The position numbers and the translations under genes were made by a program. A stretch of 64,000 nt of DNA from Carposina sasakii (lineage: Eukaryota > Arthropoda > Insecta > Lepidoptera > Carposinidae). The stretch is from positions 6,324,001 through 6,388,000 of the forward strand of contig CP053169.1 in the NCBI GenBank assembly GCA_014607495.2, in the 5' to 3' direction. Positions 1 through 11,823 of the stretch are shown here, one piece after another; position 1 is the stretch's first letter; every line of letters begins with the position of its first letter. The notes under the pieces were generated by a model. It did no database searches and was not told where the DNA came from. It worked only from the letters and a program-made list of their open reading frames with translations.

Positions 1-1523
1 GGGCAGACTTGGGGAGGTGTTATTATACTCTGCCGATACTACACGGCAGATACATAGACGCAAATGATCAAATAGCGTGTGGAACTGAATTATACGATTT
101 TGTTTACATTTTTGTCTTCCGTTTTACAATATCCTTCCGTTTGAAATTATGTTTTATATAAAAAGGATTTATCATGACGAACGCTACGGTGAAGTCTAAA
201 CAATAACACCCCGCAACACTTTACCTAGGTTTGCCTCAGCAAGAAAGGACTATAGTACCGAGATAAAATATGCCTGTAATAATACGTAATATTCATAATT
301 AATTTTTCGTAATAAATATAAAATGATATTCCAAAAATAAGAATAAGAAAAGACATCAACGCGTGTTATCACTAGATATTATTTGTGATTTACGTAAAAA
401 TGTTCAACCAATGCCGACATAACAACGTGTTATATGTTTCTTTTTCGATTAATTTTAAACCAGTTTTGTTATTTTTAATCTCACACACGAGCTTTCCTCT
501 TATATTACTAATAAATATAAACCGATAGGAAAGTGTAGAATGTGCATGGAAAGGTACTAAATAGTAATTCACCAGTGGAATTTAATTAAAAACGTATGTA
601 CATGATTTTCATCATAATATCAATATTTGGACCTACCTAGAGGGATCGACGGATTTTTAGGGCTTTTTTCGGTGGTTAATACTTTACTGGAACATTTTTA
701 TGTCAGTTATAAATATTTTTCATTGCCAAATTATCATACATACCAATATTTTATATTCGCTGTAAATATTTCTAATTCAATTCTACACACCGCAGACTGA
801 ATATTATGCGACTAGGTACTAAAAGCTTGACATTTGGACAAAAGTAATTTAGGAAGTAGTTAAGAAATGCATAGTGAGGTGTAAAACCTTTTTATCTGCA
901 TTCATATATGTTTTTAATCAATATTGTCAACTAATAGAGTTCAAAGACTGGCTTTTTATGCAAATTTCCGGTCAATATTCAGTTTCGTTTACGATTCGAT
1001 GAGAAAAAGTGGCTTATTTATGATATTTTATTAATACATATTAGATAGTATTATGTTATTAGTGAAAGTGTTTATTTTCGCTCCGGTAATTCACCTCTGA
1101 CCGGTCTATCCTTTGATCACTATACCTAATAAGATAATAATGATATTTATACACGATTGATTGATAATAATTAATTTGATGATATGACAATGTCATATAC
1201 AATCATAATAATTCCTTCCAGTATCGTTAGTCAACTGCACGGGAGAAATTATATAGGCATCCTTACATTAAAAAAATGCATTATTTAGGCTAATCAATGC
1301 TTACTTTGACCGATATTCGAGATTTTCTGTCAAATGGCATGCCTGGCGGATGCATCAGTAAAGTCATACACATTGTTTATAGGTAGCATTGATAGTGTTT
1401 AGTGCCACCGAATCTAATATGACGTTTTTAGTGTGTGTTGAGTGAGTGCAAAAAGCCTAAACGCAAACAATAGTTCTCAATACATATACATACGCCCATT
1501 ATCCCCCAAAGAAGTTGGACAGA
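1..1523. other. Unassigned AT-rich intronic or intergenic DNA
   Basis: No coding segment, splice-bracketed exon or repeat of the families found elsewhere was recognised here. A small hairpin (CTGCCG at 30-35 pairing with CGGCAG at 44-49) is the only structure noted. Short ORFs in this stretch have no recognisable protein signature. Confidence 0.5.
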
Positions 1524-1569
1524 AGTGTGCAAATTTCACACCCACTTCTCACCAGTTAGGCTACTAAGT
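1524..1569 (+). repeat. Short dispersed repeat fragment, second copy near 43701
   Basis: The stretch from TGTGCAAAT through ACCCACTTCTCACCAGTTAGG to CTACTAAG is matched with substitutions and small indels at 43701-43750. The phrase resembles a common lepidopteran LINE 3' region, but the fragment is too short to assign a family. Confidence 0.35.
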
Positions 1570-2149
1570 GCCAAGGGCCTTCCGCCGCTTTTCGGGCACA
1601 AATACAACAGCGATAGCGACGGTAACGAATCTAACAGGAAATATTTCCGTGCCATTTTAATAGGTATTAAAAGCAATTTAACGTTAGAGTCTCGACCGTT
1701 AAATAGCAGAGTGCACCACGGGTAGGTGAGGTTGACTTTGGGTCCTAAGGTATTCGAACCAACTTCTCAATAATTTCTTACGATAAACAAACATTTATAA
1801 ATAATTTGCCATAAATATTAAAACCACCTAGAACATAAATAAATTTCTCTTTAGCTTGATTTATAAATTAATAACTTAATTTGCGTTAAAAATATCCCTA
1901 ACCATATGGGTACTAAAACATGTAAGCTATTAATCGTAGTCAAAATATGACAACATATAATAAATTAATCGTTATTAATTAGATGCCTTACCGGATTTGC
2001 AAATGGCGTGATGTAAGCTTTCTTATGTTTATTTTCATAATTTGATAATGCTTTTACTGACTACATTCTTTAAACTGTCAGATAAAGTAGATAAGAAAAC
2101 CTTAAGATATTTATATGACTCCATATAGCAATTAGTTACACATATAACG

Positions 2150-2272
2150 CATCGTGGATATCGTATCGTCTCTATACAAAATTTAACATGGCGGCTATAT
2201 TTATCTTATTTTGGCAAGCTAAATGTCGATAAATCGGTTTATCATATCGTGTTTCGCAGGTCATGCTATTTG
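2150..2272 (+). mobile_element. Partial MITE (family N), paired with 50200-50356
   Basis: Shares GGATATCGTATCGTCTCTAT, then ATGTCGATAAATCGGTTTAT and TTTCGCAGGTCATGCTA, in the same order with 50221-50356. The second copy has terminal inverted repeats (AGCATGACC and GGTCATGCT); here only the right terminus is clear, so this copy is truncated or diverged at its left end. Confidence 0.6.
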
Positions 2273-2433
2273 TGCAGGATTGTCGAACATAGATAAAATG
2301 TAATATAAAAAAATGCAATCTCAATAATACTCGTATTTATTAACTTCAGATTGAATCGCAAAACCCATGCGGAAACATCAGTTTATTATGTTAGTCTTGC
2401 TCTTAGTTTGCGAAAACTGGTGCTAATATATAA

Positions 2434-2583
2434 TACATTCATACATATAATCACGCCTTTATCCTTTACGGGGTAGGCAGAGCACCAAGGGCCGATAGAA
2501 ACACATGGTGCCACTTCTTAATTTTGAGGGTATAATTGAGATGTACAAGTTCGGTTAGTAGTGACAGGTGGTCAGCCCATATA
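2434..2583 (-). mobile_element. Family B SINE-like repeat, 5'-truncated (B1)
   Basis: Read on the minus strand it runs from CACCTGTCACTACTAACCG to a TATATGTATG-type tail, matching 29236-29466 and 43839-44110. Only the 3' 150 bp is present, the expected pattern for a reverse-transcribed element truncated at its 5' end. Confidence 0.75.
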
Positions 2584-4698
2584 ATTATGATATATATTTA
2601 CTAAGAAATATATATAATAATTTGAGAAAAAAAACAATTTTCCGATATGTTTCCAAACACCAGAAGGTAGTTTTCGGTGATAGGAAGCCTTTAGGCTATT
2701 AAATCTATCTATACGGTGAACAAACTGACAATTATTTCCGTACATGTGTAAGGAAGTTCACATGCACTTAATGAACTGCAACTAATAATTACTTATTTAC
2801 AGCCTACAAGTACGCTGACAAATGAAAGGTAAATATCAATCAATATGCTCTTTATTATACTGAACTCTCTTTAGCTAGAACTGCAATAACAGTGACAATA
2901 ATGTTTTATTTATACTTGCAGTTTCGAAAATATGACAGCGTGGAGCAATATTTTAAATTTTCGCTCTCATTTTACCGTTATTCGGTATTACCTATAAGTC
3001 CTATAATCTGCCTGCATGCAAAGTTATACCTTAATCAAACACTGTTTAAAAATGACATTTGGCACCAAAATATATAGAAAATCTGTCAAAATTAGACAAT
3101 GATTACTGTTTAGCTGCTAGTAAATTTATTCGTAGCTTCACGGATTATTTCCGCTTATATTATTTATTACCTGCCGTAATTATGCGTTTCTGGAATAAGA
3201 TTTTCATTATATTTTTTTACACATTTGTTTCCTAATTAATCAGAGTGCGAATGAACTTCTGCAAAAGTTTCAGTAAATTCAGTAAATAGAGTTACAGAAA
3301 CACTAACCAAAGCTAAAATACCATTTTTTTTTTTGTATTAACCTTTTAGTATTCAACTGACAGCGCCGACCACAAACGTGGGTAAATAAAAAACTGTCAT
3401 AAAATCACACATAAAATATTAACATCATAAATATCGAATATACATATTATGCAAATGAGACAGTTTTACATTTTCCAATGGAAGGTCGAAAGTTTCGAAA
3501 GTCATTTCTTTTGTTCCCCTCGGGGTTAGAATGGTAATCAAAGAAATCGGTATAAAGAGGATGCTCTAATTTGGGTAATGTTAGCCAAGCATTGGGTAAC
3601 GTATTGCATAGGTTGTACCGTTTGTTGGTAATTTCGGCATGCTTTTAATTATAGAGAAGGTAAGATATAAGTTACAAAAGAGACGTAGTAAACGAATGTA
3701 TTCCAACGAATACTATAAATATTTAGGTAAGTAATTGTTTGCTACTTCTTTACGCTTTATTACTCAACTATACATATACTTGAGAAATCGGAAAAGGACA
3801 TAGGCTACATTTTGTAGTCTACACGGACATTTCAAATTATGTATGCATCTTCTGTACCTTTTACTGTCAATTAGGTCCTAGGGGCTTAGATTAATGTACC
3901 TAAAAAAGTTAACGAAACCTGTCCTCTCATCACACTTAAACTTCCCTTATTGAACACGCTAAATAAAAGCTTTCTATTAGATGAAATATATCGATATCTA
4001 TGCGAACTTAACTGTCGCTTTTAAATTTGTTATATTGTCTAACCCAGCAGCACCTCTCCTCTTCTTTTCTATTCTATAATTCTATCTACTTATGCTATTT
4101 GGTGAATAAATTTATTATATTCTTAGAAGTAATCAATTATACATAGATAAGTATTTCCTTAAAAATTATCCCACTTGTCTTCATGGACTGCGTTTACAGT
4201 TTCACAGAAATTGTCTTCATCTATGTTTTCAAGAGAAAAATTACATTTCTAATATAAAATTACGTCCAATTGTACCACCAATATAAATACAATTGCTATA
4301 AAATTAAAACATAACGTAATATACGTAACGTAATAGGTACTCAGAGAGTACTCTATAAAATACGGCGCGCAAGAGCCGAAACAATAGGCACCAAAACAAA
4401 AGAAGTAAAAAAACAAAACCCTTCTTTGACAGTCGGGTAAAAAAATCGACACTCTCAATTTCTATAAACTATTTTGTGTTAACAAGACCTTTGACCTTAC
4501 TTTCGCTGACACTATCTACTAAAAAGAAAGACACAAATGTTGCGTGGTCATCCTGAACTTGAATTGCACGCCCACAGAGAAGGTAGAGAAAACAGACCAG
4601 AGACTACACGCACACGCATCATGAAGCAGGTAAAAAGAGGAGCTGTGACAATCAAGGTAATGATGAATACGTCACTTCTGCCGTCAAACCATTGACGA
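2584..4698. other. Unassigned sequence
   Basis: No feature can be supported. A 26-nt AG/GT-bracketed segment at 2803-2828 was considered and set aside as chance. AT-rich throughout, with poly-T near 3330. Confidence 0.45.
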
Positions 4699-4969
4699 TA
4701 AAGGTTGATTCACGCCGTGTCGCGACCATGCGCCCGGCCGGACGAGTCATTCATGTTACACCGGGCTGTTTGGGTGTATTATTTGCACGACTATATCTGT
4801 GGTCGTGGTTTTTGTTAATGGACCGTGCCGGAGCCGGGAAACAATACCCACCGACATATCAACGCCGTGTACCGGCCGAGTCCCTGCGGCGCACGGCCAG
4901 GCATGAATATAAATAAAAAAAATAGAAACCATAATGTTTGACACACGGTGTAGCGTGAATCATCCTTAA
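4699..4969. mobile_element. GC-rich MITE (family J) with GATTCACG terminal inverted repeats
   Basis: The left end TAAAGGTTGATTCACGCCG and the reverse complement of the right end, TAAGGATGATTCACGCTAC, form an imperfect inverted repeat of about 25 bp. The interior is far richer in G+C than its flanks (repeated CCGG/GGCC, GCACGGCC). No transposase is encoded, so it would depend on one in trans. The short ORFs on both strands across it have no supporting evidence. Confidence 0.65.
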
Positions 4970-5084
4970 CATAGCCCTTCTACTAATCAGTTATAGCTGC
5001 GTAAACTAAATTATAGCTTCTCAGAGTCCTTTTTATCGCGGGAAATTAATTATTTAATAAAACAAACAGGACTTGGCGATTCCG

Positions 5085-5310
5085 CAAACACTTTGGGCCG
5101 GAACGAAGCCGAAACGAGACCGTTGTAGAAGCAACGGTACGAAGCAATAATAGACAGATATTTGTTTTTATTCTGTCATAATCGCAACCGCTGTGTGTTC
5201 TAATATAACCTCACTCAAGCAGTAAGTGAGGTATATTAGAACGCAGTAGTATTGCACCGCATTTCGGTAACGGTTCGATAGTGGTTGCATTTTGGCGGAA
5301 GTTTTTGTGG
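5085..5310 (+). mobile_element. Palindromic MITE (family K), copy 1
   Basis: Shares a 27-bp identical block at 5152-5178 (AGACAGATATTTG onward) with 8061-8087 in inverted orientation, plus the GGAACGAAGCCGAA edge. It contains an internal hairpin: the left arm 5197-5215 (GTTCTAATATAACCTCACT) pairs with 5225-5242 with one unpaired base. Non-coding; superfamily not assigned. Confidence 0.6.
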
Positions 5311-6303
5311 AATTGCCCTCCCCCAGCACAACTCTATTTATTTTTACTGCGTCCATTACAAAGAGAGTCAGGGTCGGTACATATATGACGGATAAAGACT
5401 TCGCGAATTATCAGTCGCGTAACGTCAGAACAGACAAATATATGATAAAACATTCAACTATTCACACTTAACCGATGATGCGTTAGTGCGTTTGCCTGTA
5501 CCTGGAAAAACGTTCGACGCATCTTCCGTCAGATGTGTACCGTCATATCCTGTCATACGTGGTCATAAACCTCCACAAAGTAACTTGCTTCACGACGCGG
5601 ACAATCCTTGACCGGTCACCAAACAAAGATGGTTTCATTCCACCATGACAAGGTACTTTTCACATGTGCATCTTATTGCTGAAGCCATAAAGGCTACATG
5701 ACGCTGACCATGCGTTTTATTAAAGGCAAGGTGAAATTTTGTGAGTACGTATGAATTAAACATTTAATTCCGAGAAGCATTTTGTCAGTTTGGCGGTTTT
5801 AATTAAGGTTTTGGTTTCCTTATAATAAGCACGCAATGGGATCATCAAATTAATTGTGTGCAAATAACTAAACTCGTTACATGTTTTCATGTACGAGTAG
5901 GTTCTAAAAGAACATAGATATTGGGATGATAAGAATAAGATAACAAATAATATTATATATATCAGTATCTATTATGATTATGCTTACCATATAAACGTAG
6001 AGCTTACTCTGAAACTTTCAGTGTCACCTAATATGAAAACGACTAATAACGGTATAGAAAATTAGCTACATAAATCATTTCATTTTTCAAAGTCGGTACA
6101 TCTAGAGTCGCGGTATACGGCATAATTTATAAATTGATAGTCCAAAAATAACCAACCAAGATTTCACTTCTATTTATAATTGGTCATTACCAAACATAAA
6201 TATAACTAAAAACGAAGTAAGCAAGAATATATTCAGACACCACACAGTATGCGAACACCGTCACGCTACAAGAGTACTAGACATTGAGTGAAAATATCAG
6301 CAA
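5311..6303. other. Unassigned sequence
   Basis: Nothing supportable was seen on either strand apart from AT-rich tracts around 5900-6000. Confidence 0.45.
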
Positions 6304-6470
6304 CTAGCTATTGCCCGCGACTTCGTCCACATTGACTACAGAATGTCGTCTATATCCTTCTCCGTACTCCCAAAATTTTAAAAAATTTGTCGAGTAAATA
6401 AAACGTGAAGAGGTAATATTAGTTGCCTTTGGATTAGTTCTGTTGGTATGGTAATGTTCTGTTGTAAAAT
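6304..6470 (-). mobile_element. Degraded Helitron 3' end
   Basis: Begins CTAGCTATTGCCCGCGACTTC on the plus strand, the reverse complement of a Helitron 3' hairpin plus CTAG terminus, followed by the internal phrase TCCTTCTCCGTACTCCCAAA also present near 55788. The 5' terminus is not clear. A 118-codon minus-strand ORF across it is treated as chance. Confidence 0.5.
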
Positions 6471-7693
6471 AATCTAAGTCGTAAAGGTGCTTGCTTATTT
6501 TATTATTACAGAAAATCCATCCAACTAAGTATTCCTTGCTCAGTAATTGTTTAAGGTCGCCAGACTTTTTAAATTGTAATGGTTCAAAATCAAAAGTAAT
6601 AAAACTTTGCGAAAACGAAACCAGGCTCTTTAATCTTTCTTTTCTCAAACACAACGACATGGCGCACCGTCAAATTAATTCTACCTAGTACAAATGGGTT
6701 TTCAATTGAAAACCATGTAATTACATGAGTGGGTCATCAGTCATCAATCGCACATCAATTCAGTAGGTCAGGCTTCTGCACGCGCAGACGAGCTCTAGCA
6801 ATCATGATTTTAACAGCGCACTACTCTCTGTAAACTTTAACGTGGTTACCGTTTTGATGTTGTCGAAAGTTTTGATGATAAAATATTGTAAAAAATAACT
6901 AGATAGTTTTTTTCCAGGATTCCTAAATAAAAGTAAAACTGAAAGAACCTGCCACTAGGATCTGCTTATTTCATTTCAATAAAAATGTTAATCTTCTGAA
7001 CAAAAGACATAAACGCGCTGCTATAATAGACTACTTATCTATCTATTATTTCATTGGTTCGCATTAGGCTTAGAAAAGCAACGTTACATAACTACCTTAT
7101 TCTGCGATGAAATATTCTGGAATATTTTTGTACGTATTCCATGTGTTCTTCTGATTTTAGGTAGGTACTCTTTCCAATTAAATATAATATATAGGTACTA
7201 ATATTGTCCCGTCTGAGGTAGGTCTAATAATCTTTCAATTAAATGTCTTATATGAATTTGATAATTGTTATTTGTCAGGGGCTGAGCTATACTTTTGGCT
7301 ATGTAGGTATAGTTTTGAAAGTCCTTATTATTGTCCTATTTAATCGACAGATGAAAAATATATCTGCTCGTCTGTGCGGACAGGCAATTACTTTTCATGT
7401 ACGGTACACATTATACTGTTCTGTCTTAAGAAATTATAAGAAATGCGTTCTGTGGGTCAGAGTCGCGTGCGTTACGTTTACAGCCTTCGCTACACCTGTT
7501 AGGTACGCTAACACGATGAAGTTGTACGCAGTTAATTGTGAAGTTGAAAAGACATTAATATACATACTTCCCATCAATTATACTCATATACCTACTGCTC
7601 CCACTGATACACCTACTATTATTACTCATATAGTTTAGTAACATTATCTTTAAAACGGAACCAAACTGAGCTAAGGGTGGTATAATAAGGGCA
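6471..7693. other. Unassigned sequence with an unsupported 131-codon ORF
   Basis: The plus-strand ORF 7243-7638 is the longest non-transposon reading frame here but has no recognisable domain, convincing start context or splice signals. It is left uncalled. Confidence 0.4.
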
Positions 7694-7873
7694 AGCATAC
7701 ATATACGTACATGATCATATAGGGGATCCCGCAGTCCCGTTTAGCGTAGGATATTTATTATCAGTGACAAGTTGCTAGTTTATCGCCTATAAAGAATCCC
7801 TAAGTGTCATCGACTCTCACGACATGCACGGAAGAAGATGCAGCTGATGTATTCTAGTAAACCCAGCATCAGG
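7694..7873 (-). mobile_element. Family A SINE-like repeat (A1)
   Basis: On the minus strand it has the family phrases in order: CCTGATGCTGGGTTTACTAG, CTGCATCTTCTTCCGTGCAT, GTCGTGAGAGTCGA, GCAACTTGTCACTGA, and a tail ending in TATGTATG. It lies close to full length for the family. Confidence 0.75.
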
Positions 7874-7939
7874 ATAAATAAATTAAGATATACGTGTAGT
7901 TAAAGGTGTGCGAGTATATAGCCAAATAAGAACAGGGAG

Positions 7940-8180
7940 GCAATACTTGAAAATTTTTGAGCCGAAACGCAATCACTAAAGAACCGTTAACGAAACGGTG
8001 TGAAGCAATACTTACCGCTTGAGTAATAAGGTTTATTTCAGCACGCATAGGTTGCGAGTGTGACAGAATAAAAACAAATATCTGTCTCGTGCTGAAATGT
8101 GTCTAATTACGTCACCATAAAGTAATTATTACTTTGTTCTGAGTGTCTACAACGGCTCCGTTCGGCTTCGTTCCAACTCG
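7940..8180 (-). mobile_element. Palindromic MITE (family K), copy 2, inverted relative to copy 1
   Basis: Contains the reverse complement of the 27-bp block of copy 1 (8061-8087) and the edge TTCGGCTTCGTTCCAAC. The opposite edge carries GAGCCGAAACGC, consistent with terminal inverted repeats. The internal hairpin of copy 1 is not conserved. Confidence 0.6.
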
Positions 8181-8472
8181 AGAATTGGAATGAATGAATA
8201 TATCAAAAGCTAAAATACCTAATTGAATATGAACTTAGCGGTTAATGAATTAAAAATACATTTGCAGTGTCGATTATGTCCAGGTATATGGGTCTGCGAA
8301 ATTATCTTTCTGCTAACTCATTCTTTACAATTTTTTCATAATAAACTTGCCATTATGAGTGACATACGAATATATTATGTACAGCTATTTGTGTTCTAGG
8401 TAAATGCCCCAAGTGGTGATATAAGTTTCTAGTATAATTTTTTATACAGTATGTAGGTAAGTAAGTGATTTA

Positions 8473-8632
8473 TGGCGACCGTATGGCGTAGTAGATGACA
8501 TGTGTTCGAATCTCACATTATGCATGTCGTAAGAGTCTCTCTAAATGTGGCTGTGGGATCTCGTTTACTGTCCTCCATTGTTGACTGCCCCATATAGAGA
8601 ACACAGCTGTGTCTATATGTAAGTATACATTC
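8473..8632 (+). mobile_element. Family A repeat with a tRNA-like 5' head (A2)
   Basis: The 3' part (CATGTCGTAAGAGTC, ATGTGGCTGTGGGATCTC, ACACAGCTGTGTCTATATG) is family A. Instead of the usual head it starts with a tRNA-like stretch: ATGGCGTAGTAG resembles an A box and TGTTCGAATCTC a B box of an RNA polymerase III promoter. It abuts B2 tail to tail. Either a SINE fusion or a degenerate tRNA-derived head. Confidence 0.6.
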
Positions 8633-8793
8633 ATACATATAATCACGCCTTTATCCCTTACAGGGTAGGCAGAGCACCAAGGGCCGATAGAACCACATGG
8701 TGCAACTTCTGACCAATTTTGAGGGTATAGTTGAGGTGTACGGTTAGTAGTGACAGGTGGTCATCCCATCGCCTACAAAACACCAAGACTCTA
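8633..8793 (-). mobile_element. Family B repeat, 5'-truncated (B2)
   Basis: Minus-strand reading runs from AGTCTTGGTGTTTTGTAGGC through CACCTGTCACTACTAACCG to the TATGTATG tail, which touches the tail of A2. About 160 bp of the roughly 270-bp family is present. Confidence 0.75.
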
Positions 8794-9912
8794 TGTAAGT
8801 ATTATTGGTATAATGTCTTAATCAGAATCGAACGTGTTCAAAATCCAATTGACAAACAAGTGTCCAGTAGAAAAGCTCTCAAAACGAACGAGAAAACTAT
8901 AAGAAGTGAAAAGACATAACGAGGTAGTTAGACAAGTCGTACTTACACGAAAGTGTGTCTGGTCAAACTGACTGGGCCACAATTCGCATCTACGTACCAT
9001 TGGTACCATTCTTGGCGCCAAATCACATAATAACAGATGCGTGTTAACGTATATTTGTAATTTGTATGTATAGGTAAGCGAAATTCTTTTAAAATGGCCC
9101 ACTATATGCAGAGAAACTAATCACAAAATTTTAGAATTTTCCACTCAAGTTTAGTATTCCGGAGTGAACAAATAAGCAAAAAAAAAACATTATATAATTT
9201 CACTTTTGATTTTAATAAAATTTGTTACCAACAAATTAAAAGTGAAAATATTCTAATAGAATACAATGTAATTAAATGTTTTGTAAGTAAAATGTGCTAT
9301 GATTCTAATTAGAAAAGAACAGACCACTTCTAAGATCTGGCAAGAATATCTAAGCATATACACGCCTAGAATCGCCGAGAATATACGAGAAATATCTATC
9401 AGAGTTGTTTCTGACAATCTTTTTCTTGAGAAGAAAATTTCCTGACTATATTTTCTCAACGTACTCGTAGCGTCGCGTCGTATCGTGTCTTACCTGGCTG
9501 ATTTAGTTCCATTCCCGCATAGATATATTCGCCAGAGTCTATAATACTAATATGTTTACGTAAAGTTTTTTGAAGTTATTTAAATTGGTTTTAATAGGCG
9601 CCATAAAATTTCGGCTAAATAAGTTGTAGGTTTTCATTTAGCGATCGTAAATTGTAACGGTTCGTTTTACGCTAACGTTTCTACTCGTAATTGTTGTTCG
9701 GTATTTTGTCATGTGATGGAATGTTTATCTACACTTATATATATACGTATAGGTTACTAACACAATGTACATATTCTTATTTTTTATTATACTTATACAC
9801 GGTACTTTTATAACATTACAGAGGTTATTAAATTAAATATAGGTACAAGGGTGATCTTATCTCTATCGGTATAAATGAACCATCAATCCACTAAAGTACA
9901 AGTACCTGTATT
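8794..9912. other. Unassigned sequence
   Basis: No feature supported. AT-rich; ORFs below 95 codons on both strands carry no recognisable motif. Confidence 0.45.
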
Positions 9913-10183
9913 GTTCTTCTATGCTACTCTGGGAGTGAAAAAAAAACGTATAATACTACAGCTGCTTCTCTTCCCGGGCATACTGTACAAGTCAGTAGAG
10001 GGACAAGGGGGTCTTGGTGTTATCTAGCCGATGGGCTGACCACCTGTCACTACTAACCGAACTTGTACATCTCAACTTTACACTCAAAATTGGTCAGAAG
10101 TGGCACCATGTGGTTCTATCGGCCCTTCGTGCTCTGCCTACCCCGTAAAGGATAAAGGCGTGATTATATGTATATATGTACCC
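9913..10183 (+). mobile_element. Family B repeat, near full length (B3)
   Basis: Starts with CTATGCTACTCTGGGAGTG and ends with AAGGATAAAGGCGTGATTAT plus a TATATGTA tail; co-linear with 43839-44110. It carries the block GGCGATGGGCTGACCACCTG related to family A's GGCGATAAGCTAGCAACTTG. Confidence 0.8.
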
Positions 10184-10332
10184 GTATTATTTTAATAAGT
10201 AGGTGCTGCGAAAATACACATTCTTACAATAAAATAAGCATGCCCCCAATATTAAAGAATAAAATATGGCGGTATTCATATACCTACTTAAAAATTAAAC
10301 ATTTTAATTAAGAGGGTATAAAAAATACTCAC

Positions 10333-10353
10333 CATAATAATCTCCGGAATCCA
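10333..10353 (-). CDS. Candidate 21-nt microexon
   Basis: On the minus strand the acceptor TTTTGCATTATTTTGCAG precedes 21 nt, followed by the donor GTGAGTATTT. If joined to the donor of the 18633-18766 exon (which leaves two bases of a codon) the segment reads S-GFRRLL and stays open; 21 nt would keep the frame. Short AG...GT pairs are common by chance in AT-rich DNA, so this is a candidate only. It might also be the end of a longer leader exon reaching into the GC-rich block upstream of it on this strand, because the segment ends in ATG. Confidence 0.25.
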
Positions 10354-10559
10354 CTGCAAAATAATGCAAAATCCAAGTCTCGATGAAGTTGTAAATAAAA
10401 CAAGTGAAACTCGTTTCTCGATAAAACTTTAGAATTTGCAAAATCTCGAGAAAAATTTGAAGAGAAAAATCGGCACCAATTTACACAAATCACTTTTCGA
10501 ATCTCGTTCAAAAGATTTCGGAATTCGATTATCAAAAACTAATTGGCAGTTTATTTTTT

Positions 10560-10720
10560 TTATTTACGTTTCGCGTGCCAGTTATGTGCGAGATGCGCCG
10601 GAAGTGTGTCGCGCGTGCGTGTAGCGACCGCGCCGGACCCTGGTCAACTGTACAGTATGTACAGTGTACACAGTCTAGAACGGGACCTTCACATCTGCGA
10701 ATCACAATACAATACATCCA
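10560..10720 (-). other. GC- and CpG-rich island, possible promoter or leader region
   Basis: Dense CGCG/GCGC content (GTCGCGCGTGCG, GACCGCGCCGGACC) in an AT-rich neighbourhood, about 200 bp upstream, on the minus strand, of the donor at 10332. No TIRs were found, so it is not obviously a MITE. A promoter is inference only; it could equally be an unrecognised transposon fragment. Confidence 0.25.
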
Positions 10721-11556
10721 TATAGCACTTATACTTCTACAACAATTTGCAATAACAAATAAACTTGCACTGAAAAATATCCCGAGAAAATTTACGTTTA
10801 GGCTGTATGGGAAATTATTCTTTTGACTTTCTCCGCGCGAAAATTCGATGATATCATATGTCACAACCACATGAGCGCGGATAAATTACTAATTCTAATT
10901 TTTTACTTTCACTAGAATTTTTATGATTTCGAGTTTTTTAACTGCATGTATAATATACATGTCGGTCTCGTTTTCTTTGAATCTTACGATTTTGTTTAAA
11001 TAGTTCCTGTTGCAAAAATGCTGCTGGATAATTTGAACGGATGAGTAGACGGCAGGTTAAAACGTTCTTCATTTGTTTTCAATTTTCCTACTAAAGCCTA
11101 ATCAGGAAAATAAAAAACCTCGCCATGTTGCGGAAAACTAATAGAACTAATTTCTTTCAATGGTAACAGATGGTCACAGTGCTGCTCTTAAATCTGGTTT
11201 TTTATTTTCCTGGCCAGACCTTACCTAGCAAACTGACAGACACCAACTGTTCATTTCTTAGTTATTTTTGTTTTGAGCCTACCGCCGCCGCCGCTGCAAT
11301 TACAACAAGTGAACATGTGTAACATATTTTTATCACATAATCGAAATCAGACTCAAGCTTACAAGCCCCTTAAGTTGTTAATATTAATTGAGGTAAAGGT
11401 ATATTTAATATCAGAATAACGAGCATCATCCATCAAAATGATGTTCATTGACTTTCTAACACAACGAGCAGTATATCAGTTTGTAGGAATAGTTTATAAT
11501 TTGACCATATTGTTTATGCTATGCTTTAATATACTACTGTAGGTAATGGCTGGTGG
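10721..11556. other. Unassigned sequence
   Basis: Only a short CCG trinucleotide run near 11281-11295 was seen. Confidence 0.45.
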
Positions 11557-11776
11557 TGCTGATGAGGCTCTTCACTGAAATACACGTTGGATCTCTTTCC
11601 CTGCATGTCGTAAGAGTCGACTAAGGAATTTAGAGGCGTTCTCTCAGACGATGAGCTAGCAACTTGTCATCTGACCCCACTATACTAAACGTAGCTGTGG
11701 GCTCCCCTTTATGATCCTGTAGTTCTGGCTACCACATTTCGGAAACACAACCGTGCTATATATATATATATATATG
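11557..11776 (+). mobile_element. Family A SINE-like repeat (A3)
   Basis: Has GCTGATGAGGCTCTTCACTG, CTGCATGTCGTAAGAGTCGA, GATGAGCTAGCAACTTGTCA, AACGTAGCTGTGGGCTCC and an expanded TA-repeat tail at about 11758-11775. Full length or nearly so. Confidence 0.8.
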
Positions 11777-11823
11777 TATGTAAGTACTTATGTATTTTTT
11801 TTGTAGGAGCATCCATAGGAAAA

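Noticed and set aside
2803..2828. 26-nt AG...GT segment on the plus strand
   Set aside because: Weak pyrimidine tract and only moderate donor; such pairs are expected by chance.
6304..6660. 118-codon minus-strand ORF
   Set aside because: Partly overlaps a decayed Helitron end and has no recognisable protein features.
7243..7638. 131-codon plus-strand ORF
   Set aside because: No domain, no convincing start or splice context, composition like its flanks; length is plausible by chance in 64 kb scanned in six frames.
10532..10870. 112-codon minus-strand ORF across the CpG-rich block
   Set aside because: No recognised domain; the block may be regulatory or a repeat, and overlapping ORFs on both strands are typical of CpG-rich DNA with few stops.
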